From NCBI GenBank assembly GCA_003506895.1, contig DNXO01000098.1, positions 13,541 through 52,821 of the forward strand: DNA of 39,281 nt, written 5' to 3'. Source of the DNA: Acetobacteraceae bacterium. GTDB lineage: Bacteria > Pseudomonadota > Alphaproteobacteria > Acetobacterales > Acetobacteraceae. This document shows positions 7,699-16,875 of this stretch, one piece after another (position 1 is the first letter of the stretch; every line of letters begins with the position of its first letter). The notes under the pieces were generated by a model. That model saw nothing but the letters and a program-made list of their open reading frames with translations, was not told where the DNA came from and made no database searches. The position numbers were made by a program, and so were the translations under genes.

Positions 7699-8409
7699 CT
7701 AAGCCGCCTCGGCCAGTACCAGCCGCCGTCGTGGCGCCGCCTTGACTGGCATCGCCGCGTACACGTCCTTCACCGCCTCGGTCAGCGTCACGCCGGCCAG
7801 CCCGGGCACCAATCGCCGCCCGGCGCGCTCCAGCAACGGGCTCGCACGCAGGATCACGCGCAGCCGGGACGGGGGCATCCATAGCGCGGCGTCGCGGCGC
7901 TCGACACGGAACAAACCGCTGGCCAGAAGGCGGCCGAGTTGTCCGGCGGAGTAGGGATTGCCGTGGCCGAACGGGGTGTTCTCGCGATAGGCCCACATGC
8001 CGGTGCGGTTCGGCACCACGATCAACAACCGGCCATCGTCCTTCAACACGCGCCAGACTTCGCGCAGCAAGCGGCGGGCGTTCTCGGCGGTTTCCAGGCC
8101 GTGAACCAGAAGAATGCGGTCGAAGCTCAGGTCGGCGAACGGCAGGCTGTCTTCCTCCGCCGCACAGGACAGGTTCGGTGCGCCCGGTGGCCAGCGCGCC
8201 GCGCCCATCTGTGCCGGGGTCAGGGCAACACAGCGCGCCGCATGATCGCGCCACAGCCGCAGGTACGGCATCGCGTAGCCGATTCCCAGCAGCGACTCTC
8301 CCGGTGCGTCCGGCCACATGTCCAGCAGCCGCTCGCGCAGCACCCTGGCGGTCACGGCGCCGCGTGCCGAACCGTAAAACTCCGCCGCGAGGTGTGCATC
8401 GGCTGTCAT
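7699..8409 (-). CDS. SAM-dependent methyltransferase (type 11)
   Basis: A 236-residue class I methyltransferase. The cofactor loop is unusual (LLGIGYAMPYL at about 40-50 instead of LDxGCGxG), but the rest is standard: an acidic motif region (AEEDSLPFADLSFDRILLVHGLE, with the PFxDxSFD pattern), REVWRVLKDDGRLLIVVPN, and a substrate-domain segment FGHGNPYSAGQLGRLL. The substrate is unknown. The gene is transcribed away from gloB, a neighbourhood I associate with alphaproteobacteria. It may act on a small molecule or lipid quinone; there is no motif to decide. Confidence 0.85.
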   Translation of the reverse strand: MTADAHLAAEFYGSARGAVTARVLRERLLDMWPDAPGESLLGIGYAMPYLRLWRDHAARCVALTPAQMGAARWPPGAPNLSCAAEEDSLPFADLSFDRILLVHGLETAENARRLLREVWRVLKDDGRLLIVVPNRTGMWAYRENTPFGHGNPYSAGQLGRLLASGLFRVERRDAALWMPPSRLRVILRASPLLERAGRRLVPGLAGVTLTEAVKDVYAAMPVKAAPRRRLVLAEAA

Positions 8410-8472
8410 GCCACCACTCTATAACACGTCCCGTGGTTTTCGACCTGCTGAACGCATGCTAGGGTTTCGCCC

Positions 8473-9198
8473 ATGACAGTCACAGCATCCCCCGTCCCCA
8501 TCCTGAGCGACAACTACGCCTGGCTGCTGCGCGACAGCAGCACCGGCGCCACCGCCATCGTCGATCCCGCTGACGCCCAGCCGATCATCGAAGCCATTGA
8601 AAAGGCTGGCGGGCGGTTGGACATGATCCTGCTGACCCATCACCACGGCGACCACATCGCCGGCGTTGACGAGGTGCGCGCGCGTTTCAACTGCCCCGTC
8701 GTCGGCGCCGTCGCCGATCAGCACCGGCTGCCGATGCTGGATCAGGCGGTCAAAGAGGGCGACACCGTGCGCCTGGGCAATGCCGTAGGCGAAGTGATCG
8801 AAACCCCCGGCCATACGCGGGGCCAGATCAACTTCTTCTTCCCCGACGGTGCCGTGCTGCTCTCCGGGGACACCCTGTTCAGCCTGGGCTGCGGCCGCCT
8901 GATCGAGGGAACGCCGGCCGAGATGTTCGACAGCCTGCGCAAGCTGGCCGCTCTTCCGGCGGATACGCTGGTTTGCTGTGGCCATGAATATACCGAGAGC
9001 AACGCGCGCTTTGCCCTCGCGGTCGATCCGGATAACACCGCGCTGCACGACTTCGTCGGCAAGGTGGAGCAACTGCGCGCCGCCGGCCAACCCAGCGTCC
9101 CGTCGGTTCTGTCCGACGAGTTGAAGGCCAACCCGTTCCTGCTGGCGCCGGACGTCGCCAGCTTCGCCGCGGTACGGGCGAAAAAAGACAAGTTCTAA
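8473..9198 (+). CDS. gloB: Hydroxyacylglutathione hydrolase (glyoxalase II)
   Basis: A 241-residue metallo-beta-lactamase-fold enzyme that hydrolyses S-D-lactoylglutathione to D-lactate and glutathione, the second step of methylglyoxal detoxification. The metal-binding motif LTHHHGDH lies at 54-61. Further ligands are in ETPGHTRGQINFF (His), LLSGDTLFSLGCGR (Asp bridging ligand) and CCGHEYTESNARFA (His). The C-terminal domain ends with the typical NPFL...VASFAAVRAKKD helix. A glutathione S-transferase-like gene follows 15 nt downstream, giving a small glutathione-linked operon. The 63-bp gap to the divergent methyltransferase must hold both promoters. Confidence 0.95.
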   Translation: MTVTASPVPILSDNYAWLLRDSSTGATAIVDPADAQPIIEAIEKAGGRLDMILLTHHHGDHIAGVDEVRARFNCPVVGAVADQHRLPMLDQAVKEGDTVRLGNAVGEVIETPGHTRGQINFFFPDGAVLLSGDTLFSLGCGRLIEGTPAEMFDSLRKLAALPADTLVCCGHEYTESNARFALAVDPDNTALHDFVGKVEQLRAAGQPSVPSVLSDELKANPFLLAPDVASFAAVRAKKDKF

Positions 9199-9213
9199 AA
9201 GGGGATATCCAAC

Positions 9214-9807
9214 GTGAAATTGTATTACTCGCCAACCAGCCCGTATGTCCGCAAGGTCATGGCGTGCGCGATCATCCGCGGCCTGGACGGGCGCATCGAA
9301 AAACATGCCAGCAACCCGCACACCTCGCCGGCGGACCTGATGGCGGACAATCCGCTGTCGAAGGTGCCATGCCTGGTCACCGACGATGGCATGTCGCTGT
9401 TCGGCAGCCAGTTGATTTGCGAGTATCTCGACAGCCTTGGCGATGAGCTTCCGCTGTTTCCCACACATGGCGCATCGCGCTGGCGGGCGTTGAAGTTCCA
9501 GTCGCTGGGCGATGGAATCCTGGACGCGGCCGTCCCGTGCAGGGGCGAACAAGGCAAGCCGCAAGAGGCTGCCCGCGATGCGCAGATCGCCCGTTACAAG
9601 GACGTGATGAAAAGAGCGGTCGATACCCTGGAAGCCGATCCGCCGCATAAGATCGTCGATATCGGGTCCATTACCGTTGCCTGCGCCCTGGGTTACCTGG
9701 ATTTCCGCTTCGGGTCCGATCCGTGGCGCGCTGGGCATCCGAAGCTGACAGCCTGGTACGAAGCCTTTGCCAAGAACAAGGGCATCGCCGAGACGGCCCC
9801 GGCGTAA
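9214..9807 (+). CDS. Glutathione S-transferase family protein
   Basis: A 197-residue protein. Residues 1-75 form a thioredoxin-like N-terminal domain beginning KLYYSPTSPYVRKVM, with a SPYVRK active-site region and the cis-Pro loop KVPCLVTDDG followed by LFGSQLICEYLD (glutathione gamma-glutamyl contact). Residues about 85-197 form the helical C-terminal domain. It starts with GTG at 9214, preceded by AAAGGGGA at about 9198-9205. It is probably co-transcribed with gloB. The exact reaction (transferase, dehalogenase-like or peroxidase-like) cannot be read from the sequence. Confidence 0.88.
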   Translation: MKLYYSPTSPYVRKVMACAIIRGLDGRIEKHASNPHTSPADLMADNPLSKVPCLVTDDGMSLFGSQLICEYLDSLGDELPLFPTHGASRWRALKFQSLGDGILDAAVPCRGEQGKPQEAARDAQIARYKDVMKRAVDTLEADPPHKIVDIGSITVACALGYLDFRFGSDPWRAGHPKLTAWYEAFAKNKGIAETAPA

Positions 9808-9818
9808 GCTAGCGTTTG

Positions 9819-9845
9819 GGGGCGGATGACGCGATCATCCGCCCC
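9819..9845 (+). terminator. Rho-independent terminator-like hairpin after the gst gene
   Basis: A perfect 11-bp stem (GGGGCGGATGA at 9819-9829 with TCATCCGCCCC at 9835-9845) and a 5-nt loop, followed by a mildly T-rich GTTCGTTGTTCC. It lies between the gst gene and the convergent 3' end of tamB, so it could serve either direction. Confidence 0.7.
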
Positions 9846-9913
9846 GTTCGTTGTTCCGCCACCGCGATCAGGTCCAGGACTGTCCCTGGATTCCGGTTCC
9901 CCGCTGCCCCCAA

Positions 9914-12900
9914 TCAATACTCAAACTGATAAGTCAGCCCAACACTGGCCGCATCCGCACCGCTGGTGTTGCCGGTGGCCGAGGTGTTTCCCGACCCGGC
10001 CGTGGTTTCCAGCTTTAGCCCTTTCGCCAGATCCACCTGCACCGTCGCCTGCGTCCCGCCACCGGCGGCGCTTTGTTTGGCACCCAGATAAACGCCGCGT
10101 GCCAGATATCTGCCGGCCTCCAAGGTCGGTTTGCCGGTGCTGCTGGTCCCAACCGACAGTCGATCCAGCCCAAACGTAGTCCGCAGGCTCTCCAACGGAT
10201 CGAATCCTGAAGTCGCCCCGGACATCGACGCCAGCGCCGCCGCGATCTGGGCCAACTGGAACGGACTCAGTTTCGCGGTGCTGGTGTTGAACAGCAACTG
10301 CGACAGGATCTCGTCCTGCGGCATGTCCGGGACGCTCGACAGGGTGATCTTCGGCTTTTTCGCCGTGCCCTCAACTGTCAGCGTCGCCGTAATCGACGCG
10401 GTGGTGGAGGTCGCGACGAAATGGATCGACGGATCGCTGATCCCCGCGCCGGAGAAAGCGACCGTGCCCTCGGTGAAGTTCAAGGTCGTCCCAACCACGG
10501 TGAACGTGCCGCGTCGCAGATGCAGGCCTCCGTCCGGTATCGGCTGGGCGGTGGTTCCATTGATGTGAATTGTCCCGCCCAGTTCCGCGTCCAGACCACG
10601 ACCCCGAACGAACACCTGCTCCGGCGCATCCAGCGTCAGGTTCAGGGCGATCGTCGATTGCGGCGGCGCCTCGGGCGGCGGTGGCGGCGGCGGGGGAGCA
10701 TTCGCGTTCCGCACCTGCAACACCGCGATACTCGGCGGCAGTTCGTCCGGAATCCGGATATCCGCGCGCCGGACATGCAGCGTGCCGCCGGCTTGCAGGT
10801 CGCCTTCCAACTCGCCCTCAAGGGTCAGGTTGGCGTCGATGTTCGCGGTGATCAGATCGCTGGCCAAGGGACGCGCGTTGTTGGCGGTGAAGTGCAGATC
10901 GACCGGCATCGTGCCCGCCAGGCTGATCGTCCCTGAACCGCCCAGCGTGCCGGGCCCGGCTTTTCCAGAAAAACTGGTGAGCCGGATCGTGCCGCCCGAA
11001 GCCTGAACATTGGCGGTCAGATCGCTGATATGCGCCCCCAGGGTGTAGTCGGAAACGCTGCCTCTGCGAAGGTTCGCTGAACCCTGCACCAGCGGAGCGG
11101 CCGTCGTTCCCGTGACCGAGGCATCGATGGTGATCTCGCCACGGGCACGCCGGCCTTGCGCCATCAGCAGCGGATCGAGCATCGCCAGATCCAGATCGGC
11201 GTCGGTTTTCAGATCCAGCCCGCCGCCTTGCACCAGCGGCACCGACCCGGTGACCGACACATGCGACGGGCCAGCGGTCAGCCTGGTATCGACGCGGGCC
11301 GAGGTGCCCTGAAGCGTCGCGTTGGCGATTAGGTTGGCGGGAGGCAGCGCCTGCCCGGGGCCTTTCTTCTGTTTCACGCCGGTCGCGGTTAGCTTGATCG
11401 TGCCTTCGGGCCTTGCGCCGGTGCCGGTCAGCCGAGCGTCGGCGGCGATAACGCCAGTGGCGGCAAGGGCCGGGTTGACGATCGTGCCAATGTCGGCCGG
11501 CAGATCGCGCAAACTCGCGGTCAGGTCCAGCGTGCTGCCGGCTCGGCCGGACACGTTCAGTTCCGCTTGCCGGAACCCGAGGCGAACGCGATCCATCGTC
11601 ACGCCATCGGTAAAGGTGAAGTTGGCTGGGGCGAGCAGACGGAGAACCTGCTGTTTCCAACTCGCCTCCATCTTGCTCAGCGCCAGCTTGCGATTCTGTC
11701 CGTCGAGCGTCCCGCTGGCGGTCAGCTTCACGGGGCCGTCGGCGACGGCGGGCGCATCCGCGGCCACCGTCAGCGCCAGCGCCTCGATCGGGCCCTTGGC
11801 GGTTGCTCGGGCGGACATGGATCTGACGCTGCTGGCGGAGACCCCAGTGGCGCTGAAGGTTCCGTCAATGACGGGATGCCCGGCCGGATCGGTGACCGTC
11901 GCGTTCAACGCGGCGTTGGCGACGGCGGCGGTGCCTGGTAGCGCCACATCCTTCAGGGTCAGTGCCAGTTTGGCCGTCCTGTCATCGGAATCCAGCGTGG
12001 CGTTCGCCTGGCCGGTGATCGGGCGCCCAAGCAGGGGCTCGATATCCGCCAGGCGACCGAGGCCGATATGCAGATGGCCGCTGGGAATCACCGCCGGCGG
12101 AGTCAGGCTGGCGGTGCCCCCGGCCTCCAGCGACTTCCATGCTGCCTTGGCAATGTCTACCTTGATCGCGTCGCCAGTTTTGTCGGCGGTCAGCGCGAGG
12201 GTCAGCGGCGCTTCCAGCAGCGTCCCGTTGGCGTTGACAGTCGCGTGCGGCGCGTTCGGCAGTCCGGTCGCATCCACTGTCGCGGTGATATGACCGGACG
12301 AATAACCCTTCGCCGCCACATCGGCACCCAGGTCCGCCTGGACAGCCAGTGCATCCAGCGCCCCGCCGGCATGACCTTTCGCGTCGAATGTGCCGGACAG
12401 GCCGGGCCGGACAGCGGACAGGTCCGCCAGCCCCACGGTCCAGTCCAGGTCGAGGTTTTTCTGGACCAGACCGCCCTGCGCGGTCACGGTCAGGGCTTTT
12501 CCGTTCACCGTCAGATGCGACAGCGTGTAGTCCTCGCCATGGGTCGATCCGGCGATATCCACGCGGCCGTCCTCGCCGATCAGTGCCGGTATCGGTGCCA
12601 TGCCGCCGGTGATCGCAACCTTCCCGGTGGCGGTGCCAGACGTCGTTCCGTCCTTCATCTCGGCCGTCAGGTTCAGGTCGGCGTGGCCAGCGATATCCGA
12701 ACCGCCGGCAGCCGCCAGCGGGGCAAGGTCGGGCAGCACCAGATGGGCCTGAAGCCGCGGATTATCCTCGATACGGGCCGTGCCATCCAGCGCGAGCAAG
12801 CGGTGGTGCAGCGCGAATGTCACCGGCTTGCTCGGGTCATCAAGCCTTTCGCTGGCGTCCAACGTCACCGGCCCGCCCGCGAATATATCAGGTTTCGGCC

Positions 12901-13924
12901 CCGGTACATGAAGGTCCTCGGCACGCGCATGCAGTTCGGCCTGACCCGCATTTCCGGCCAGGTCTGCATTCAATGCGCCGATCCGCACCCCACCCGCATT
13001 CAGCGTCTGGATGCGGACCGTGCCTTTCGCGTCGGGCTTGGCGAAGGGACCATGTATCGTGGCATCTGCCAGGACCGACTGCCACGATATGCCCTCGGCG
13101 GGACTCATGGCCGGTGCCTGGGCTTTGACCGCGAGATCGGCAGCCTGACGGTCAAGATCGACGGTGCCCGAGGCGGACGCGGTCAACTGCCCCGCATTGA
13201 TCGCGGCCCGGGTCCCCATCGCATTGCGTGGCCCGTTGGCCGAGGCCTGGACCGTGATCGCGCCCAGATCGGGAAGATGCGCGATCGACGAAATCAGCCC
13301 CTTCGCCGGCTCGTCTGCCTCGATGGAGGCTACGGTTTGCTCCGGCGTGATATGGAAGCCGACCGCGTAATGGCCGGGACTATCAAGGCGGTTTGCGTCA
13401 AGCCGCACCGAACCCTCGGACAGGGTGGTCAGATCGGCTGAACCGTCCAATGCCAGCGTTGCGGCCGCCCCCGCGACAGGCGCCCCGATCGTCGCGCGTG
13501 CGATAAACAGGCGATGCAGATCGACCCGCACCGGCAGGTTGACGGAACCACTGGTGCTGCTCCTGGGCTTGGTTTCGGGCTCAGGTAGCCGGCTGAAATC
13601 CAATTGGTCTGCCTGAAGCAGATCGATCTGGGCCGTTCGGTGAACCAATTGCAGCGGTGACCAATCCAGCAATAACCCGGAGATCGTGACGTACGGCCCC
13701 TTGGCATCGGATACCTGAATCCGGGCGGCCCGCAGCGCATCCGGGAAACGCCCGGACAGCCCCTCGATATGAACCATGCCGCCGGTCAGCTCAGCGGTCT
13801 GCCGCTCAATCAGCCGGCGGCCGGCATCCATGTTCGCGACAATCGCGACCACCACGGCCGCCAGCAATGGGATTGCCAGCAGAACCAGAAGAATCCCGCC
13901 GATCCATTTCAGCAAGCGCCTCAA
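9914..13924 (-). CDS. tamB: Translocation and assembly module inner-membrane component TamB
   Basis: A 1336-residue protein of the TamB/DUF490 (AsmA-like, bridge-type) family. An uncleaved signal anchor (about residues 6-32, LLVLLAIPLLAAVVVAIVA) is followed by more than 1000 residues of repetitive beta-strand sequence predicted to span the periplasm as a groove. A PPPPPPPP run (about 1120) precedes the conserved C-terminal domain with TFTVVGTTLNFTEGTVAFSG and PQDEILSQLLFNTSTAKLSPFQ. The end, SVGLTYQFEY, resembles an outer-membrane beta-signal. TamB works with TamA in inserting some outer-membrane proteins and is implicated in lipid transport to the outer membrane. Its ATG overlaps the tamA stop by 4 nt. 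Confidence 0.93.
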   Translation of the reverse strand: MRRLLKWIGGILLVLLAIPLLAAVVVAIVANMDAGRRLIERQTAELTGGMVHIEGLSGRFPDALRAARIQVSDAKGPYVTISGLLLDWSPLQLVHRTAQIDLLQADQLDFSRLPEPETKPRSSTSGSVNLPVRVDLHRLFIARATIGAPVAGAAATLALDGSADLTTLSEGSVRLDANRLDSPGHYAVGFHITPEQTVASIEADEPAKGLISSIAHLPDLGAITVQASANGPRNAMGTRAAINAGQLTASASGTVDLDRQAADLAVKAQAPAMSPAEGISWQSVLADATIHGPFAKPDAKGTVRIQTLNAGGVRIGALNADLAGNAGQAELHARAEDLHVPGPKPDIFAGGPVTLDASERLDDPSKPVTFALHHRLLALDGTARIEDNPRLQAHLVLPDLAPLAAAGGSDIAGHADLNLTAEMKDGTTSGTATGKVAITGGMAPIPALIGEDGRVDIAGSTHGEDYTLSHLTVNGKALTVTAQGGLVQKNLDLDWTVGLADLSAVRPGLSGTFDAKGHAGGALDALAVQADLGADVAAKGYSSGHITATVDATGLPNAPHATVNANGTLLEAPLTLALTADKTGDAIKVDIAKAAWKSLEAGGTASLTPPAVIPSGHLHIGLGRLADIEPLLGRPITGQANATLDSDDRTAKLALTLKDVALPGTAAVANAALNATVTDPAGHPVIDGTFSATGVSASSVRSMSARATAKGPIEALALTVAADAPAVADGPVKLTASGTLDGQNRKLALSKMEASWKQQVLRLLAPANFTFTDGVTMDRVRLGFRQAELNVSGRAGSTLDLTASLRDLPADIGTIVNPALAATGVIAADARLTGTGARPEGTIKLTATGVKQKKGPGQALPPANLIANATLQGTSARVDTRLTAGPSHVSVTGSVPLVQGGGLDLKTDADLDLAMLDPLLMAQGRRARGEITIDASVTGTTAAPLVQGSANLRRGSVSDYTLGAHISDLTANVQASGGTIRLTSFSGKAGPGTLGGSGTISLAGTMPVDLHFTANNARPLASDLITANIDANLTLEGELEGDLQAGGTLHVRRADIRIPDELPPSIAVLQVRNANAPPPPPPPPEAPPQSTIALNLTLDAPEQVFVRGRGLDAELGGTIHINGTTAQPIPDGGLHLRRGTFTVVGTTLNFTEGTVAFSGAGISDPSIHFVATSTTASITATLTVEGTAKKPKITLSSVPDMPQDEILSQLLFNTSTAKLSPFQLAQIAAALASMSGATSGFDPLESLRTTFGLDRLSVGTSSTGKPTLEAGRYLARGVYLGAKQSAAGGGTQATVQVDLAKGLKLETTAGSGNTSATGNTSGADAASVGLTYQFEY

Positions 13925-15771
13925 AATGCCTGTCCGATCCCGATATAGACTTCAAACGAGTCGCCGCCCGGCAGCTTTTGCAGCGGCACGGCGACGTCCA
14001 GCCGGATCGGGCCGATCGCCGTGTAGTAGCGCGCGCCGATACCCGCGCCCGCACGCCAGTTGCCGTTGAACGGCGCGCCGTTCGAACTGACCTGACCGAC
14101 ATCCATGAAACCGACAACGCCGTAATTGCCCAGGATACGCTGCCGCAGCTCGACCGTTCCGGTGGAGATCGCGGTCCCGCCGATTGGCCTCTGGTCGGGG
14201 AACTGCGGTCCAAGTGTCTGATAGCGATAGCCGCGCACCGTGGCACTGCCGCCGGCATAGAACCGCTGATCGGGCGGCAGGCCAAACACCCCGACGCCCG
14301 AGGCCTGACCGACCAACCCGCGCAACGCGACAACGCTTCGCCCGTCGTGGAACACATCCAGGTAGGTCGATCCGGAAATCTGCGCGATCACGAACGCCTC
14401 CGACGTTGTGCCGATCGATGCCGTGGGCGTGACCAACAGCGCGGCCCTGACCCCAGATGTCGGATCCAGCAGGTTGGTCGTGCTGTCGTACTTCAAACTC
14501 CCCGGGACACCCAACAGATTATAGTGTCGGGTGACACCCTCCTGAACGATCGATTCCTGCTCGCCTGACAGACCCAGACTGGCCGTCCAGTAAGGCGACA
14601 ACTTGCGGTTAAGCGCGATCTTCTCCATCAGCGCCGTCTGGTCATAGGCTTGCAGGCTTTGCTGGACGGCGTTCAGATCGACTTCGAGTTGCTGGTCCCG
14701 CGTGAGGAAGTCTGGTTTCAGGAACTGCGCCCCAACCTGATAGCCGGGCCGCACCAAGGCATTGCCCCCAGCCTGATAGGCGGCAATCAGATTCAATTGC
14801 TCTGCGTTGCCAAACAGATTCCGGTCATGCCAGGCCGTCGTGAGGTTCGCACCCAGGTCGGTCGAATACCCGACGCCCAGGTCCACGGCATGCAGCGGCC
14901 GTTCGGTCAGGTCGAATGTGACCGGCAATTGCCCGTTTGGATCCAGCGCCGTGGCCGGTACCGCCCGCACCACCGAGAAAACCCCGATCGAGGACAGATC
15001 CGAACGCGCCGCCTCGATCGCCTGGGGGGTGAACAACTCGCCCTGATGCAGCAAGAGGCGCTGGCGAACGAAGGATTCGTTCATGTCCTTCAGACCCTTC
15101 AGGCTGATCGGGCCGATATCGGCTTTTGGCCCGGTCTCCGGCTGAAAGGTCACATCCAGCAGGTTCTGCTCCGGATGCAGGATCGCCACCGGCGGGGGAA
15201 CCTTCGCCAGCGGGTAACCATCGGCCCGCAGCGCATCGGTCAACCGGCCCTGGCCACCCAGGATTTCCGCCGCCATCGCCGGCTGCCCGGGCGCCAGGTT
15301 CAGATGCCCAGCAATATCGGCCGGCACTGGCGTGGCGATCGTAACCTTTCCGATCTTGAATTGCGGCCCAAGGTCGAAGGACGCGATGACTGGAAATGGC
15401 GGATCGGCCGGCGCGGCATCAATGATGGAGGGCAGCGCGGGATCATCCAGCGGATGCCCGCCGATCGTCGTGGTGACGGTCGCCTTATAATAGCCAAAGG
15501 CGCGCAGCGCGGTTTCGAACCGCTGGGCGTCGAGCCGCGCCCGTTCGGTCAGCGCAAAACCCGCGACCGGCGCGGATGTCTGTAGCGAGATCAGCGTTGA
15601 ACTGCCATTCAGCGCGGCATCCAACGCGGCGTTGCCGGTCGGCTTCAGGCTCACTGTATAAGGCTGCGGATCGGCTGCGTCAGCGGGCGAGCCCAACGCC
15701 ACCGCGGCGACGACAGACAGAGCACAGGCAAACCACCGGACGGCGGTCATCGGAATCACTAGGCGGCGCAT
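13921..15771 (-). CDS. tamA: Outer-membrane translocation component TamA (Omp85 family)
   Basis: A 616-residue Omp85 protein. An N-terminal signal peptide (VRWFACALSVVAAVALGSPADA, cleavage near residue 32) is followed by POTRA-type repeats over about 36-270 (for example ALRAFGYYKATVTTTIGG, LRADGYPLAKVPPPVAIL and RQRLLLHQGELFTPQAIEAARSDLSSIGVFSVV). The C-terminal 16-strand barrel contains DLGVGYSTDLGANLTTAWHDRNLFG and the RFYAGGSATVRGYRYQTLGP strand, the conserved (V/I)RGY motif of lid loop 6. It ends in Phe, as expected for a barrel signal. It is first in an operon with tamB. Confidence 0.93.
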   Translation of the reverse strand: MRRLVIPMTAVRWFACALSVVAAVALGSPADAADPQPYTVSLKPTGNAALDAALNGSSTLISLQTSAPVAGFALTERARLDAQRFETALRAFGYYKATVTTTIGGHPLDDPALPSIIDAAPADPPFPVIASFDLGPQFKIGKVTIATPVPADIAGHLNLAPGQPAMAAEILGGQGRLTDALRADGYPLAKVPPPVAILHPEQNLLDVTFQPETGPKADIGPISLKGLKDMNESFVRQRLLLHQGELFTPQAIEAARSDLSSIGVFSVVRAVPATALDPNGQLPVTFDLTERPLHAVDLGVGYSTDLGANLTTAWHDRNLFGNAEQLNLIAAYQAGGNALVRPGYQVGAQFLKPDFLTRDQQLEVDLNAVQQSLQAYDQTALMEKIALNRKLSPYWTASLGLSGEQESIVQEGVTRHYNLLGVPGSLKYDSTTNLLDPTSGVRAALLVTPTASIGTTSEAFVIAQISGSTYLDVFHDGRSVVALRGLVGQASGVGVFGLPPDQRFYAGGSATVRGYRYQTLGPQFPDQRPIGGTAISTGTVELRQRILGNYGVVGFMDVGQVSSNGAPFNGNWRAGAGIGARYYTAIGPIRLDVAVPLQKLPGGDSFEVYIGIGQAF

Positions 15772-15868
15772 CCTGCGATTTTACCCTATAAACGGTCTCA
15801 GCGGGTTTCGCCGAACGGTCACGGTTACGCCATTGTTTCGTCGCACCTCGGGGACTATCCCAACCGTC

Positions 15869-16864
15869 ATGAGCAACGAATCGGACCTTCGCCGGGACAT
15901 GAAAGCAACCCCCCCACGGCGGCGCGCCAGGCTCCTGCCTCATCCCGATCATAACCCCGGATTCCTGCTGCAACTGCCGCAAGGACGCGAGGGCTGGCTG
16001 GTCGCTCGCCGAGTGCGGGTTTTGCGTCGCGGACTGGCGGTCCTGCTTTGGACCCTTCCCGCGATGCTGATCCAGGCAATCTGCCTGATCGTTCCGGGCC
16101 ACGCAAAGGTCGCTTTCGCCCGTTTGTACTGGGCGACCTTCGCACGTCTGATCGGCATCAAGGTCAGGGTCATCGGCGCGCCGGTCAAGCGATCCGGGGG
16201 CCGGCCCGTTGTTTATGTCTCCAATCACTCGTCCTGGGTGGATATCCCCGTCGTTGGCGGCGTGCTGGATGGCTGCTTCGTCGCCAAGGGCGATGTTGCC
16301 GGTTGGCCGGTCATCGGCACGATCGCCCGCCTTGGGCGGACGGTGTTCGTGTCCCGCAACCGTGCGTCGACCGGCAAGGAACGCGATAACATGCGTTCGA
16401 TGCTCAAGGCCGGCGACAACCTGATCCTGTTCCCCGAGGGCACCAGTTCCGACGGGTCTCGCGTGCTGCCGTTCCGCACCTCGTTCTTTGCCGTCGCGGA
16501 ATCACGAGCCGGCGAAAGCCCGGCGGAGTTGCCGTTGATCCAACCGGTGTCGGTGGTTTACGACCGCCTTGGCTACTTGCCCACCGGACGGGCCAGCCGG
16601 CCAGTTTTCGCCTGGTATGGCGACATGGACATCGCCTCCCACTTCTGGCGCCTGACCCAGAATATCGGCCTGCGGGCAACCGTGCTGGTTCACACGCCGC
16701 TCGACCCGGCTCGGTTTCAAGACCGAAAGGCGTTGTCCCAGGCGGTCTGGCAGATCGTCGCCGATGGCGCCTCCACCCTTCGCCAGAACCGTCCCGCTCA
16801 CCCGCTTGACTTGCTGGAGTCGGTTCCATCCGGGGTTACGGCGGGGGAACCGGCGTTCGCCTAA
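15869..16864 (+). CDS. 1-acyl-sn-glycerol-3-phosphate acyltransferase family protein (PlsC-like)
   Basis: A 331-residue lysophospholipid acyltransferase. A membrane-associated segment (about 55-77, LAVLLWTLPAMLIQAICLIV) precedes the catalytic HX4D motif NHSSWVD (H120, D125), the VSRNRAS block and FPEGT (188-192), which binds the glycerol-phosphate. It should acylate lysophosphatidic acid or a related acceptor at the inner membrane. I chose the ATG at 15869. A TTG at 15833 and an ATG at 15899 are in frame, and none has a strong ribosome-binding site. It is divergent from tamA and convergent with tyrS, with only 11 bp between stops. Confidence 0.88.
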   Translation: MSNESDLRRDMKATPPRRRARLLPHPDHNPGFLLQLPQGREGWLVARRVRVLRRGLAVLLWTLPAMLIQAICLIVPGHAKVAFARLYWATFARLIGIKVRVIGAPVKRSGGRPVVYVSNHSSWVDIPVVGGVLDGCFVAKGDVAGWPVIGTIARLGRTVFVSRNRASTGKERDNMRSMLKAGDNLILFPEGTSSDGSRVLPFRTSFFAVAESRAGESPAELPLIQPVSVVYDRLGYLPTGRASRPVFAWYGDMDIASHFWRLTQNIGLRATVLVHTPLDPARFQDRKALSQAVWQIVADGASTLRQNRPAHPLDLLESVPSGVTAGEPAFA

Positions 16865-16875
16865 GGTAGCGGGCT

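Noticed and set aside
8419..9738. 439-codon minus-strand frame over gloB and the gst gene
   Set aside because: Antisense to two recognisable enzymes with intact motifs.
12068..13441. 457-codon plus-strand frame inside tamB
   Set aside because: Antisense to a well-supported tamB; Arg/Gly/Gln-rich with no family resemblance, typical of a G+C-rich shadow frame.
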